The translations under genes were made by a program, and so were the position numbers. A stretch of DNA of 39,118 nucleotides from an uncultured beta proteobacterium (lineage in GTDB: Bacteria > Pseudomonadota > Gammaproteobacteria > Burkholderiales > Burkholderiaceae_C). Location of the stretch: contig CAISJH010000741.1 of the NCBI GenBank assembly GCA_903885585.1, forward strand, positions 1-39,118. Direction: 5' to 3'. Positions 1 to 9,138 of the stretch are shown here, piece after piece (within the stretch, counting starts at the first letter, position 1; every line of letters starts with the position of its first letter). The notes beneath the pieces are model-generated. The model did not search any database, was not told the DNA's origin, and saw only the letters and a program-made list of their open reading frames with translations.

Positions 1-1
1 A

Positions 2-64
2 GGCAAAAGCTACCGACTCAAGGAAGCCGCCCAGCGTCTGGCCATCAAGGACTCAGCCGACTGA
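2..64 (+). pseudogene. C-terminal fragment of IS21-type helper ATPase (IstB-like), cut by window edge
   Basis: Open frame from window start ending GKSYRLKEAAQRLAIKDSAD*, resembling IstB C-termini (G-x-SYRL); followed by IS-end-like repeats. Confidence 0.45.
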
Positions 65-92
65 GAGACACTCCCCAATGTCCTGGCCTGGG

Positions 93-134
93 GGAATTTG
101 ACCCGGCCACGGGTGGAGGAATTTGAAGTGGCCA
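93..134. repeat. Tandem terminal repeats GGAATTTGA-N3-GGCCA (93-109 and 118-134), probable IS21-family end
   Basis: Two exact copies of GGAATTTGA-N3-GGCCA spaced 25 bp; outer edge reads ...CA / TG... as expected for IS21-like termini. Confidence 0.5.
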
Positions 135-267
135 TCGGGGCCTCTTCCAGGCGCTGTATGACGCCGGGGCCAATGCCCGGCGTGGCCAGCAGAATGGCTC
201 GTTCATCGGGGGCAAAGCGAGGCTCTGCGGCCTGAGTGTTGAGGCAGATGGTGAGGTCGCTGAACAT
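135..267 (-). pseudogene. Truncated helix-hairpin-helix domain protein
   Basis: MFSDLTICLNTQAAEPRFAPDERAILLATPGIGPGVIQRLEEA: HhH motif (PGIGPGVIQRLEEAG-like), after which the frame enters IS-end sequence. Confidence 0.5.
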
Positions 268-484
268 GTTGTCTGGCAAGAGGTCAGGCCGGCCCATACA
301 TGAGGCTGGCGTTTCGGTGGTTACCTGCACAGTGGCGGTGGACAAGGTGATGGCTGTGCTGCAAAGTGATCACGCAACACAACCTGAAGCGCCGGCGCAT
401 GAGTGGTGGCAAGTGGCGCTCTAGTGGCCAGGCAGCGTAGCCCACATCGACACCGGCAAGCTGCGGCGCCAACCTTCATCAGGC

Positions 485-1375
485 TCAGCCAGCAAACTCC
501 GTGTCGACCAAGCCGGTGCACTGTGGGTTGAGCACGAAGACTGCGCCAGCCAGAGAGGCTTCATAGCCCGGTATGGGTGCTCCTGGCGCAATCGTGGTCA
601 CATACAACCGGTCAAGACGACTGCCACCAAAGGCGCACATGGCGGGCTTGGCCGCCGGTATGGCCAGCGAGCGGTCCAGTCGTCCATCGGGTGTGAAGCG
701 GTGTACCAACCCCGCATCGTTGCCACAGATCCAATAGCAGCCGTCGGCATCCACGGCGGCGCCGTCGGGTCGGCCGGGGTGCTGCTGCATGTCGACGAAC
801 AGGCGCTGGCCCGTCGGCTGGCCGTCGCTGTCCAGGTCGAAGGCCCAGATCTTCTGTGCCGTGGGGTGCGAGTCCGACAGGTACATCACACGTCCGTCGG
901 GGCTGAAGCCCAGTCCGTTGCCGGTGCGCAGGCCGGTGACCGATGTGGCCGTGAACTGGCCTTGTGCGTACCGAAACAGGGCGCCAGCCGGTGAGGCTGC
1001 TGCCATGTTGCGCACCATGCTGGTCACCCAGAAGCGGCCTTCGCGGTCGGTGCGGCCGTCGTTGAAGCGCATGTCCGGCAGCGGAAACTCGACCGCTTGC
1101 ACGCGTGCAGCCGCCAGCGTGCCGTCGGCCTGCTGGGTCAGCTGGAACAGCCCGGTCTCCATGGCCGCCAGAAGGCCCCCCTGGGCGTGCACCGCAATAC
1201 AGCCGATGCGCTCGGCCACCGCCCATTGCCGGTGCTGGCCGGCGGCATCGACGCGGTGCACCGCGCGGCCTTCGATGTCGACCCAGTACAGCGCCTGCTC
1301 GGCGGCATGCCAGATCGGGCTCTCGCCGACCTGGCATCGGGCCTCGCACAACACGGTGGCGTTGGATGTAGACAT
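485..1375 (-). CDS. SMP-30/gluconolactonase/LRE family sugar lactonase
   Basis: MSTSNATVLCEARCQVGESPIWHAAEQALYWVDIEGRAVHR..., RFNDGRTDREGRFWVTSM, NGLGFSPDGRVMYLSDS, PDGAAVDADGCYW motifs. Confidence 0.93.
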   Translation of the reverse strand: MSTSNATVLCEARCQVGESPIWHAAEQALYWVDIEGRAVHRVDAAGQHRQWAVAERIGCIAVHAQGGLLAAMETGLFQLTQQADGTLAAARVQAVEFPLPDMRFNDGRTDREGRFWVTSMVRNMAAASPAGALFRYAQGQFTATSVTGLRTGNGLGFSPDGRVMYLSDSHPTAQKIWAFDLDSDGQPTGQRLFVDMQQHPGRPDGAAVDADGCYWICGNDAGLVHRFTPDGRLDRSLAIPAAKPAMCAFGGSRLDRLYVTTIAPGAPIPGYEASLAGAVFVLNPQCTGLVDTEFAG

Positions 1376-1397
1376 GCAATGGTCTCGCAGCGTGAGG

Positions 1398-2222
1398 TCA
1401 GTCGAAGAACGGGCCGGTGCGCACGAAGGCGCCGCCCTGGAAGCGTGCCGCAGGATCACTGCTGTCGATGGCGCCCTGGCGCTGCTCGATCTCGGCGCGG
1501 AAGACCTCGGAGCTGTCCTGCGGCCGGAAGCCCACATGCCGGGCGCTGGTGTTGTCCCACCAGGTCAGCGGGTTGTCACTGACGCCATAGACGATGGTGT
1601 GGCCCACCACCGGAGCCGACAGGGCGGCCACCACCAGGCGCTCGGCGTCGTCGTAGCTCAGCCAGGTAGCCAGCATGCGCCGGTCGCGCGGCGCGGGGAA
1701 GGATGAGCCGATGCGCAGACTCACCGTCTCGATGCCGAAGCGGTCCCAGTACAGCTGCGCCAGGCCCTCGCCGAAAGCCTTGCTCAGACCGTAAAGGCCG
1801 TCGGGGCGGATCGGGTCTTTCGGGCTGATCACCTCGTCCTGCCGGTAGAAGCCGGTGACATGGTTGGAACTGGCAAACACGATGCGCTTGACGCCGTGGG
1901 CACGTGCCGCCTCGTAAAGGTGAACCAGGCCCGAGATGTTGGCGTCGAGGATGGCGCCCCAAGCCTGTTCGGTGGACACGCCGCCCATGTGCACCACCAC
2001 GTCCACACCGGCCAGCAGCCCGTGTACGGCGTCCTGGTCGGCCAGGTCGGCCTGCACCAGCTCTTCGCCTTCGGCGGCGGTACCCAGATCTGCCCGGTCG
2101 GACAGGCGCAGCTGGTCACAGTAGCGCTTGAGGCGCGGCCGAAGCTGGCAGCCTAGGTTGCCAGCCGCACCGGTGAGCAGGATGCGGCTGAATCGGAGAT
2201 GGGTAGCAAGGGGAGCGGTCAT
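1398..2222 (-). CDS. udh: Uronate dehydrogenase (NAD-dependent epimerase/dehydratase family)
   Basis: ILLTGAAGNLG Rossmann motif, VHMGGVSTEQAW, NHVTGFYRQDEVISP, YGLSKAFGEGLAQLY, SLRIGSSFPAPRDRRMLATWLS; located in galacturonate locus. Confidence 0.9.
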   Translation of the reverse strand: MTAPLATHLRFSRILLTGAAGNLGCQLRPRLKRYCDQLRLSDRADLGTAAEGEELVQADLADQDAVHGLLAGVDVVVHMGGVSTEQAWGAILDANISGLVHLYEAARAHGVKRIVFASSNHVTGFYRQDEVISPKDPIRPDGLYGLSKAFGEGLAQLYWDRFGIETVSLRIGSSFPAPRDRRMLATWLSYDDAERLVVAALSAPVVGHTIVYGVSDNPLTWWDNTSARHVGFRPQDSSEVFRAEIEQRQGAIDSSDPAARFQGGAFVRTGPFFD

Positions 2223-2272
2223 GGTGTGTCGAAGAGGAGTTGGGAGGCAGGGGCTGTGTGCAGATCGTGCGG

Positions 2273-4684
2273 TCAGGGGGCCGTCCATAACCGGCCGGCA
2301 CCTGCGCGGGCGCGCACGCGTGCAGCCACCTGGTCGGCCGGATCGATGGTGGGCCCTGGCAATGGCTGCCAGCCTGCCGTGGTCTGCAGCTTCACTTCAG
2401 GCTGGACGGCCGACAGGGCCAAAGGCCAATCGACGGGCAGGCCATTGATGGTGGAGCCGTGGTCTTCAAAGACCTCGCCCTTGTAGGACCGGACCAGCCG
2501 GCCGGCGTGCAAGTCCGGTGGCACCAGCCAGACATTGTTCTGGCTGAGCACGGCGGAGCGGTGGCCTAGCCCGATGGAGTAGCCGAAGGTGGCACTTTGA
2601 CGCACCACGTACAGATTGTTGTAGACATGCACCTGACCGAAGCGCACCCGCGGCGACCGCTCCTTGGTCTCTTCCCACAGGTTGTGGTGGTAGGTCACCT
2701 TCAACCTGCCCTCGTCATCGGTGTGGCGGTCGCTGCCGCCCACCAGCGAGGTCTTGTCGTGGTTGCGGAAATGGTTCCAGCTGACGGTGACATGGTTGGA
2801 CGCACGGGTGATGTCCAACAATCCATCGTGGCGCTGCAGAGGCCGGCCCAACAGCCAGGGCTCGGCCGCATCGGGGCGGTCGCCGTCGTCCAGGGTGCAG
2901 TGGTCCACCCAGACCCGCTCAGCCTGGCGCAGGATGATGTTGTCGAACTCCGAGTTCCACTCGCCGCGATCGTTGTCCTTCGGATCCCAGGCCGGAAAGT
3001 GGTCATAGGCGTCACGTAGGTGCAGGTTGCGGATGATCACGTCCTGCACCTGAACGAGCGCCAACCCGCCGTTGACCAAGGTGGCACCAGGCCCCCAACC
3101 GATCAGGGTGGTGCGCGATGGCACCTGGATGACCACGCGGGCCGCTTGCGCTCGGGCCGATGCCTTGCGTGCGTCTTCCAGCGGACCTTCGGGCGGCCGA
3201 CGGCCCCAAGTTGCGGGGGCATAGGCCGCGGCATAAGCAGGCCAGCTGAAGGCCGGATCTCGGAAGTCCTCAGCTCCCAGCGGGCGGCCAGTGTCGTCGG
3301 TGCTCAGGTCGATGTGACCCTGCACCTTCACGATGCGGGGCCGCGGATGCGGCTGCAGGGCGGCCACCAGCTCGGCCCGGTTGCGCACCAAGTGCACGTC
3401 TTGCGGTGCGGCGTCTGCCCCACCGCGGGTGCCTGGGCCGGCGGCGCCCCAGCCGTTGCCGGCAGCCAGAGTCTCGCGGGAGATGTCATGAGGCAGGGTC
3501 GTGTTGCCGTGTTCGGCCAGGCGGTTGGCCCAGCTCTTGACTGCAGCCTCAGACGCGGACCCCAGTGCGACGAAAGGCCGCCGTGCGGTGGATGCCGTCC
3601 AGCCGCCGATGTGCGGACCCAGCGCACTGTCCCGAACCACGGCCTGCCCGTTCGGTGACACACCTGCTTGCCAGGCACCGGGCGCCACACCTTCATCCCA
3701 GGCGCGGCCCAGGCTCACGCTGCCGGGGGGCAGTGCTGCGTCCGCCACGAAGCGGCTGCGCTGTACCAGGAAACCCAGCTCGACATGGGCTGGCGTGCTG
3801 GGTGCAAGCACCACGCCCGCCGGCGCCGTCGATGAGCGGGGCCGGTCAGTCCGGCTGACCAGGGTGCTGTCGTCAATGACCAGCGTGGCATTGCCGAAGA
3901 CGAAGTCGACATCACCTTCAATCACACTTCCCCGCACGAAGACCCGGGCTGGTGCCTGCGGCGCGGGCCGCCGGACGTAGAAGGTGTCTTGATGCGAGAT
4001 CAGCCGTACGTCCTCAAGCTGAATGCGATCGGCCAGGGTCAGCAGTGCCACCGCTTGCGCGCCCTCGCTCAGGGCCGGCCGACCGGGCTGCGTTGCGTCG
4101 TTGGCGATGGTCACGTGGGCCAGCAGCACATCGGGGCTTGCGATCACCGCGGTGGCGCTGCCCGAGGTGCCGTGCCGGTCGGCCTGTGTGGGTGGCAGGC
4201 AGGGCTGGGCTGGTGCGCCGGCCGGCTTGGGCATGCTGTTGTAGCGGCCATCGACCAGTGTGACGGCGCGCGCATTGCCCGGCTCGCCGGTCAGCCGCAG
4301 AGGGGCCTTGCCCTGGACACACAGCGATCCCCGATACGTGCCAGGACGTACCCGGATCACCCAGGTGCGCTGTTCGCCATGGCCGACGGCACGAGCCGGT
4401 ACCGCGTCGACCGCTGCTTGCACAGTACGGTGGGTGCCGCTGCCGTCTTGAGCCACGACGAAATCGGGTCGCCACAGGGCGGCATCCACTTCGGCAGGCT
4501 GCCAGGGTGAAGGGCCTTGCGACAAGTAGCTGGCTGCCTGATGGCGGGTGGCTGCCATGGCGTCGAGTTGGGGCCGCGTGGCACTCGACTCCAACTCCGG
4601 CGTAGCGGACAGTGGGCCAGCCAGAACGGCCAGACCGGTCAGTGCAGCCCGGACGGCCGGCATGATCGCTCTGCCAGGACTCAT
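2273..4684 (-). CDS. Bifunctional pectinesterase (CE8) - pectate lyase (PL1) fusion, secreted
   Basis: N-terminal CE8 motifs QDTFYV, GDVDFVFG, LGRAWDE; C-terminal PL1 motifs VWVDHCTLDDG, GLLDITRASNHVTVSWNHF, HDKTSLVGG, RSPRVRFG; hydrophobic N-terminal leader. Confidence 0.93.
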   Translation of the reverse strand: MSPGRAIMPAVRAALTGLAVLAGPLSATPELESSATRPQLDAMAATRHQAASYLSQGPSPWQPAEVDAALWRPDFVVAQDGSGTHRTVQAAVDAVPARAVGHGEQRTWVIRVRPGTYRGSLCVQGKAPLRLTGEPGNARAVTLVDGRYNSMPKPAGAPAQPCLPPTQADRHGTSGSATAVIASPDVLLAHVTIANDATQPGRPALSEGAQAVALLTLADRIQLEDVRLISHQDTFYVRRPAPQAPARVFVRGSVIEGDVDFVFGNATLVIDDSTLVSRTDRPRSSTAPAGVVLAPSTPAHVELGFLVQRSRFVADAALPPGSVSLGRAWDEGVAPGAWQAGVSPNGQAVVRDSALGPHIGGWTASTARRPFVALGSASEAAVKSWANRLAEHGNTTLPHDISRETLAAGNGWGAAGPGTRGGADAAPQDVHLVRNRAELVAALQPHPRPRIVKVQGHIDLSTDDTGRPLGAEDFRDPAFSWPAYAAAYAPATWGRRPPEGPLEDARKASARAQAARVVIQVPSRTTLIGWGPGATLVNGGLALVQVQDVIIRNLHLRDAYDHFPAWDPKDNDRGEWNSEFDNIILRQAERVWVDHCTLDDGDRPDAAEPWLLGRPLQRHDGLLDITRASNHVTVSWNHFRNHDKTSLVGGSDRHTDDEGRLKVTYHHNLWEETKERSPRVRFGQVHVYNNLYVVRQSATFGYSIGLGHRSAVLSQNNVWLVPPDLHAGRLVRSYKGEVFEDHGSTINGLPVDWPLALSAVQPEVKLQTTAGWQPLPGPTIDPADQVAARVRARAGAGRLWTAP

Positions 4685-5808
4685 GGCTGGGGCAACTCGG
4701 CCAGGAACAGCGCCGGCTCTCCGTGGACGTCGCTGGTGTAGAGAACTGCTCGGTTATCGGGCGAGAACGACGGGTGCGGGTGGGTAACCTGGCGGTTGCG
4801 CTTGTAAACCTTCCAGCTGCTGTCGTGGCGCGCCAGCGGCGCCGAAGTGCCGCGCCGCAGATCAAACAGATGCAGGTAAGGGTCGTCGCCGCTGCCATCG
4901 CCGACGATCAGGCTGCCGTCGTGGTTGCTCATCAGGTGCGAGCACGGCGGTATGGTGGTCAGCACCGTGCTGTGCAGCGTATGGGGGTCGAGGCTGCAGA
5001 TGCGGCGCTGGCGCTCGCCCTCGCCCTGGCGAAAGCTGACGTACACCATGGTCGATCCGTCCGGCACCCAGAACTCGTGGGTGATGCGCTCGCCAGGCGC
5101 GTGCATGCGGCCACAGCGGCGGTTGCTACCGTCGTCATTGATGAACCAGATGCGGGCGTCGATCAGGTCGCTGGGGCCTTCGTGGCAGTAGGCCACCGTT
5201 CGGTCGTCGAACGGGCGGTACTGCGGATGCCCTAGCCAGCCTTGGCGTTCAAGGATGATGTCGCGCTGGCCGGTACGCAGGTCGATGCGGATCATTCGGC
5301 AACGCGGCTGCGCATGGAACATGTCGACGAATCGCGACCAATCGTCCAGCTCGAACCAGTCGTCGGCGTGGATTTCGATGCCCACCATGTGGGTACATGC
5401 ACTGTTGCTGACCCAGGTGCCGTAGCCCACCCATCCTTCGGGCACGGTGTAGGCCACGTCTTCTCGCAGGCCGTCCAGTTCCAGCCGGATCAACTGCCGG
5501 TCGCCGCGCACGAAGTAGAGCAACCGGTCATCGGGGCTGAGGAAGCCACCGAAGGTATTCTCAGAGTCACCGTCGGTGAGCTGCAGCGCGGTCTGCGACT
5601 TCAGATCGAGCAGGTGGTAGTGCCAATGGGGGCCAGGGCCGAACTCTGCGCCGAACAGCAGCCGATTCCCGTCTTGGGTGAAGCACTTCTGGTAGAAGTA
5701 GTTGCGGTGACAGGTGACGTCTGATGGCGTCAGCCTGGTCACGTTGGCGCCGGTGTCCGGGTCCTGCTGACGTACGAAGTTGAGTTGCCTGATGTCGTGC
5801 TTGGGCAT
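4681..5808 (-). CDS. ogl: Oligogalacturonide lyase (PL22)
   Basis: VTRLTPSDVTCHRNYFYQKCFTQDGNRLLFGAEFGPG, HMVGIEIHADDW, THEFWVPDGSTMVYVSFRQG, VTHPHPSFSPDNRAVLYTSD; WD/propeller Ogl signature. Confidence 0.9.
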   Translation of the reverse strand: MPKHDIRQLNFVRQQDPDTGANVTRLTPSDVTCHRNYFYQKCFTQDGNRLLFGAEFGPGPHWHYHLLDLKSQTALQLTDGDSENTFGGFLSPDDRLLYFVRGDRQLIRLELDGLREDVAYTVPEGWVGYGTWVSNSACTHMVGIEIHADDWFELDDWSRFVDMFHAQPRCRMIRIDLRTGQRDIILERQGWLGHPQYRPFDDRTVAYCHEGPSDLIDARIWFINDDGSNRRCGRMHAPGERITHEFWVPDGSTMVYVSFRQGEGERQRRICSLDPHTLHSTVLTTIPPCSHLMSNHDGSLIVGDGSGDDPYLHLFDLRRGTSAPLARHDSSWKVYKRNRQVTHPHPSFSPDNRAVLYTSDVHGEPALFLAELPQP

Positions 5809-5824
5809 GATGGGCAAAGCGCGG

Positions 5825-7117
5825 TCAGCGGATGCGGCGCAGCATGGCATTGCCTTCTTCAACGAGCCGTCGTGCCGCCTGGACGTCCGTGGTCTTGCCG
5901 TAGGCGACAGTCTCGAAAACCTCGCGCATGAAGCGGTGCAAGCGCGCGTGCTCGAACAACGCGTTGGGCAGCGTGATGCCCATGGTGCTGGTGCGCTGGC
6001 GCTGGATCTGCGCGTACGCCTGCAGTTCCAGCGGCGGCAGCGCCTTGTTCCGAACCAGGGCCTCGAAGGGCTCGCGCGCAGCTGGCACGCCGCGGGTCCG
6101 CCCCAGCATCTGGGTGGCTTGCGGGTCCGCCAGCAGGTGTGCCATCAGCTCAGCGGCCAGCGCGGGCTGTTTGCTGTTGCGTCCCACAGAGAACAGCAGC
6201 GACGGACGACCGAACATGCCGCTGTCGACCGCGCCGTCGAGTGTGGGGAAATCGCCGATCGCCAGCATCTGGTCCTTGGGGATGGTGGAGCCACGCAGGC
6301 CGATCACCGAGTCCCAGGTGTAGTTGCCGGCCCAGCGGCCAGCGGTCCAGTCAGGCTGCTGCTCGGTGGGCTTTTCGGCGCCGCCAAGGCTGGCGCGCAG
6401 AGGCAAGGGCGTGCCTACATGACCGTCGATGAGCTTGCGGTAAGTCTGCACCCACAGCAGCGCAGCCGCCTCGCTCATGGCCACGCGAGGCTCCTTGGGG
6501 TGCACGAACGGCATCCCGTGTCGTTGCTGCACATAGCTCTGAGCCAGCAGCATCATGTCGTAAAGCTCTCCGTCCAGCGCGTAGTAGCGCTCCCCCAGCT
6601 TGGCGCGCAAGGCCTGGCCACTGGCAAAGAGTTCTTCCCAGTTGCGCGGTGTTGGAAGCCCGGCCTTGGCGAAGGTGCTGGCGTTCCAGAGGAGGATACG
6701 AGCGGTATAGGCGACAGGTATACCGTTGAGCTTGCCGCCGACTTCTCCCATGGCCAGATCGGTCGGGGTGAACTGGTCCATCGGCAGTGCTTTGGCGTGG
6801 GCGTGCAGGTCAGCGAAGCCGTTGCCGCGCTTGCTGAACATGGCCAACCAGGCCCAGTTGATCTGCATGAGATCGGGCTCGGAGCCGCCCGCCACCTGGG
6901 CAGTGAGCCGCTCCAGGTAGCCGTTGAAGCCCATGTACTCGGCCTTGACCTTGACGCCCGGGCGGCGCTGCTCGAACAGCGCCAGTGCCTTGAGGGTGGC
7001 GGCGTGGCGCGCCGCGCCGCCCCACCACGACATGCGCAGCACACGCTGGGGCTGCGCGTGCACCCAGGGCGCAGCCACCGTTGCTGCGGCGGTCAGGCAT
7101 TGGCGGCGCGTCAGCAC
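5825..7117 (-). CDS. Sugar ABC transporter substrate-binding protein (family 1), GTG start
   Basis: VLTRRQCLTAAATVAAPWVHAQ leader then SBP family 1 pattern (LFEQRRPGVKVKAEYMGFNGYLERLTAQVAGGSEPDLMQINWAWL). Confidence 0.9.
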   Translation of the reverse strand: MLTRRQCLTAAATVAAPWVHAQPQRVLRMSWWGGAARHAATLKALALFEQRRPGVKVKAEYMGFNGYLERLTAQVAGGSEPDLMQINWAWLAMFSKRGNGFADLHAHAKALPMDQFTPTDLAMGEVGGKLNGIPVAYTARILLWNASTFAKAGLPTPRNWEELFASGQALRAKLGERYYALDGELYDMMLLAQSYVQQRHGMPFVHPKEPRVAMSEAAALLWVQTYRKLIDGHVGTPLPLRASLGGAEKPTEQQPDWTAGRWAGNYTWDSVIGLRGSTIPKDQMLAIGDFPTLDGAVDSGMFGRPSLLFSVGRNSKQPALAAELMAHLLADPQATQMLGRTRGVPAAREPFEALVRNKALPPLELQAYAQIQRQRTSTMGITLPNALFEHARLHRFMREVFETVAYGKTTDVQAARRLVEEGNAMLRRIR

Positions 7118-8259
7118 AGGCGTGCGCCGCTGGCGGTGTCGAACAGGTGGGCGGCAGCCATGTGCAGGTGCACGGTGCAGGCGGCGCCGCGCGCCACGCC
7201 CTGCAGTACCACCAGGTCCTCAGCGGGTGCCCGGGCGGTGATCGGGACGTCGCCCAGGCTGACATGCGCGAACACCTCGTTGCCCATGTGTTCGACCGAC
7301 CGCAGCGTGGCGGCCACGGCCATGCTGCGGCCGTCGGCTCGCGGCTGCAGCCCGATGTGCTCGGGCCGGATGCCGAACTGCAGCCGCGCCCCAGTGAGAT
7401 TGCGGTCCAGCGCTTGCGCGCGCTCCGCCGGCAGCGGCAACCAGGGGCTGGGTTGACCGCCCTCGAACAGCAGACGAACGCCCGGCTGGCCGTCGACGGT
7501 CTGGCGTTCTGCTGGCCGGATGTTCATTTCGGGGCTGCCGATGAAGCTGGCAACGAAGGCGTTGGCCGGTCGCTCGTACAGCGCAGTGGGCGTGTCCACC
7601 TGCTGGATCTCGCCCGCCTTGAGCACACAGATGCGCTCACCCATGGTCATGGCCTCTACCTGGTCATGGGTGACGTAGACGACCGTGGCTGGCTGGCCCT
7701 GGTCGCGAAGTGTGCGGTGCAGATCAGTCAGACGCACCCGCATGCTGGCGCGCAGCTTGGCGTCCAGGTTCGACAACGGCTCGTCGAACAGAAAGACTTC
7801 AGGCTTCTTGACGATGGCTCGGCCCACGGCCACGCGCTGCGCCTGCCCACCCGACAGCTGCTTGGGGTAGCGGTCGAGCAAGGCTTCCATCTCCAGCAGC
7901 TTGGCAGCATGGCGTACGCGCTGGTCCACCTCGGCCTTGGGCAGACCCGACAACTTGAGGCCAAAGGCCAGGTTGTCGTAAACCTTCATGTGCGGATAGA
8001 GCGCGTAGTTCTGGAACACCATCGCGATGCCGCGCTGCTTTGGCGGCAGTTCATTGACCGTGCGACCGCCGATCTCCAGTTGCCCGCTCGTGATGCGCTC
8101 GAGGCCTGCGATCATGCGCAGCAGCGTGCTCTTGGCACAGCCGCTGGGTCCGACGAAGACCATGAATTCGCCGTCGCGGATCTCGAGATCGACGCCGTTG
8201 ACCGCCTTGAAGCCATTGGGGTAGACCTTCTCGATCCCGCGGAGACTGACTTGTGCCAT
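7111..8259 (-). CDS. Sugar ABC transporter ATP-binding protein (UgpC/MsmK type)
   Basis: Walker A GPSGCAKST, LSGGQAQRVAVGRAIVKKPEVFLFDEPLSNLDAKLR, C-terminal MalK-like regulatory region. Confidence 0.97.
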   Translation of the reverse strand: MAQVSLRGIEKVYPNGFKAVNGVDLEIRDGEFMVFVGPSGCAKSTLLRMIAGLERITSGQLEIGGRTVNELPPKQRGIAMVFQNYALYPHMKVYDNLAFGLKLSGLPKAEVDQRVRHAAKLLEMEALLDRYPKQLSGGQAQRVAVGRAIVKKPEVFLFDEPLSNLDAKLRASMRVRLTDLHRTLRDQGQPATVVYVTHDQVEAMTMGERICVLKAGEIQQVDTPTALYERPANAFVASFIGSPEMNIRPAERQTVDGQPGVRLLFEGGQPSPWLPLPAERAQALDRNLTGARLQFGIRPEHIGLQPRADGRSMAVAATLRSVEHMGNEVFAHVSLGDVPITARAPAEDLVVLQGVARGAACTVHLHMAAAHLFDTASGARLC

Positions 8260-8265
8260 GGCTGA

Positions 8266-9138
8266 TCAGCCCTTGATGCCGGACGACGATGCGCCCTCGA
8301 TGAAATGACGCTGGGCCATGAAGAAGACCGCCACGCTGGGAATCAGGGCTACCACCGAGATGGCGATCACGTTGGCCCACTCAACCTCTTCGGTGGCTCC
8401 GATACTCATCTTCAGCGCCAGCGAGACTGGGTACTTCTCCACCGACGCCAGGTAGATGAGCGGCCCCATGAAGTCGTTCATCGTCCAGATGAACTGGAAC
8501 ACGATGACCGAGATGATGGCTGGCTTGAGCAGGGGGACGATGATGTACCAGAGCAACTGCAGCGAGTTGCAGCCATCGATCACCGCAGCTTCTTCCATGT
8601 CGCGCGGTATACCTCGCAGAAACTGCACCAGCATGAAGACGAAGAATGTGTCGGTCGCAAAGGCAGAAGGCACGATCAGAGGCAGGTAGGTGTCCAGCCA
8701 ACCCATCTCCTTGAACATCAGGTACTGAGGCAGCCGCAGCACGATCAGCGGCAGCATCATCGTGCCGATCATGATGCCGAACAGCAGCTTCTTGCCAGCA
8801 AACTCAAAGCGCGCAAATCCGTAGGCCACCAGTACACAAGACACCACCGTGACTGCGATGCGCGGCACAGTGATCAGAAAGCTGTTGGCGAAGTAGGTGG
8901 CGAAGGTGTATTCGGTGCTGGTCTTCCAGCCCTTGGCATAGGCGCTGAAGTCGAAGGACTGAGGCCAGAACCCCACCTCACTGAAAATCTCGGCGTTGCT
9001 CTTGAACGATGCGCCAATCAGCCACAGCAGCGGGTAGAGCATCACCACTGCCACTGACAGCAGCAAGGTGGTGCGCACCAAAGTCTGGGTACGGCTGGCG
9101 TGGTCGCTGAGACTGCTCGAATCGGAGGCCCGGCTCAC
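8266..9138 (-). CDS. Carbohydrate ABC transporter permease (MalG type), GTG start overlapping upstream stop
   Basis: LSVAVVMLYPLLWLIGASFKSNAEIF, EEAAVIDGCNSLQLLWYIIVPLLKPAI (EAA loop). Confidence 0.95.
   Translation of the reverse strand: MSRASDSSSLSDHASRTQTLVRTTLLLSVAVVMLYPLLWLIGASFKSNAEIFSEVGFWPQSFDFSAYAKGWKTSTEYTFATYFANSFLITVPRIAVTVVSCVLVAYGFARFEFAGKKLLFGIMIGTMMLPLIVLRLPQYLMFKEMGWLDTYLPLIVPSAFATDTFFVFMLVQFLRGIPRDMEEAAVIDGCNSLQLLWYIIVPLLKPAIISVIVFQFIWTMNDFMGPLIYLASVEKYPVSLALKMSIGATEEVEWANVIAISVVALIPSVAVFFMAQRHFIEGASSSGIKG

Noticed and set aside
5780-7456. 558-aa plus-strand ORF opposite the SBP and ATPase genes
   Set aside because: Spans two well-supported minus-strand genes and has no family-like motifs; GC-driven spurious ORF.
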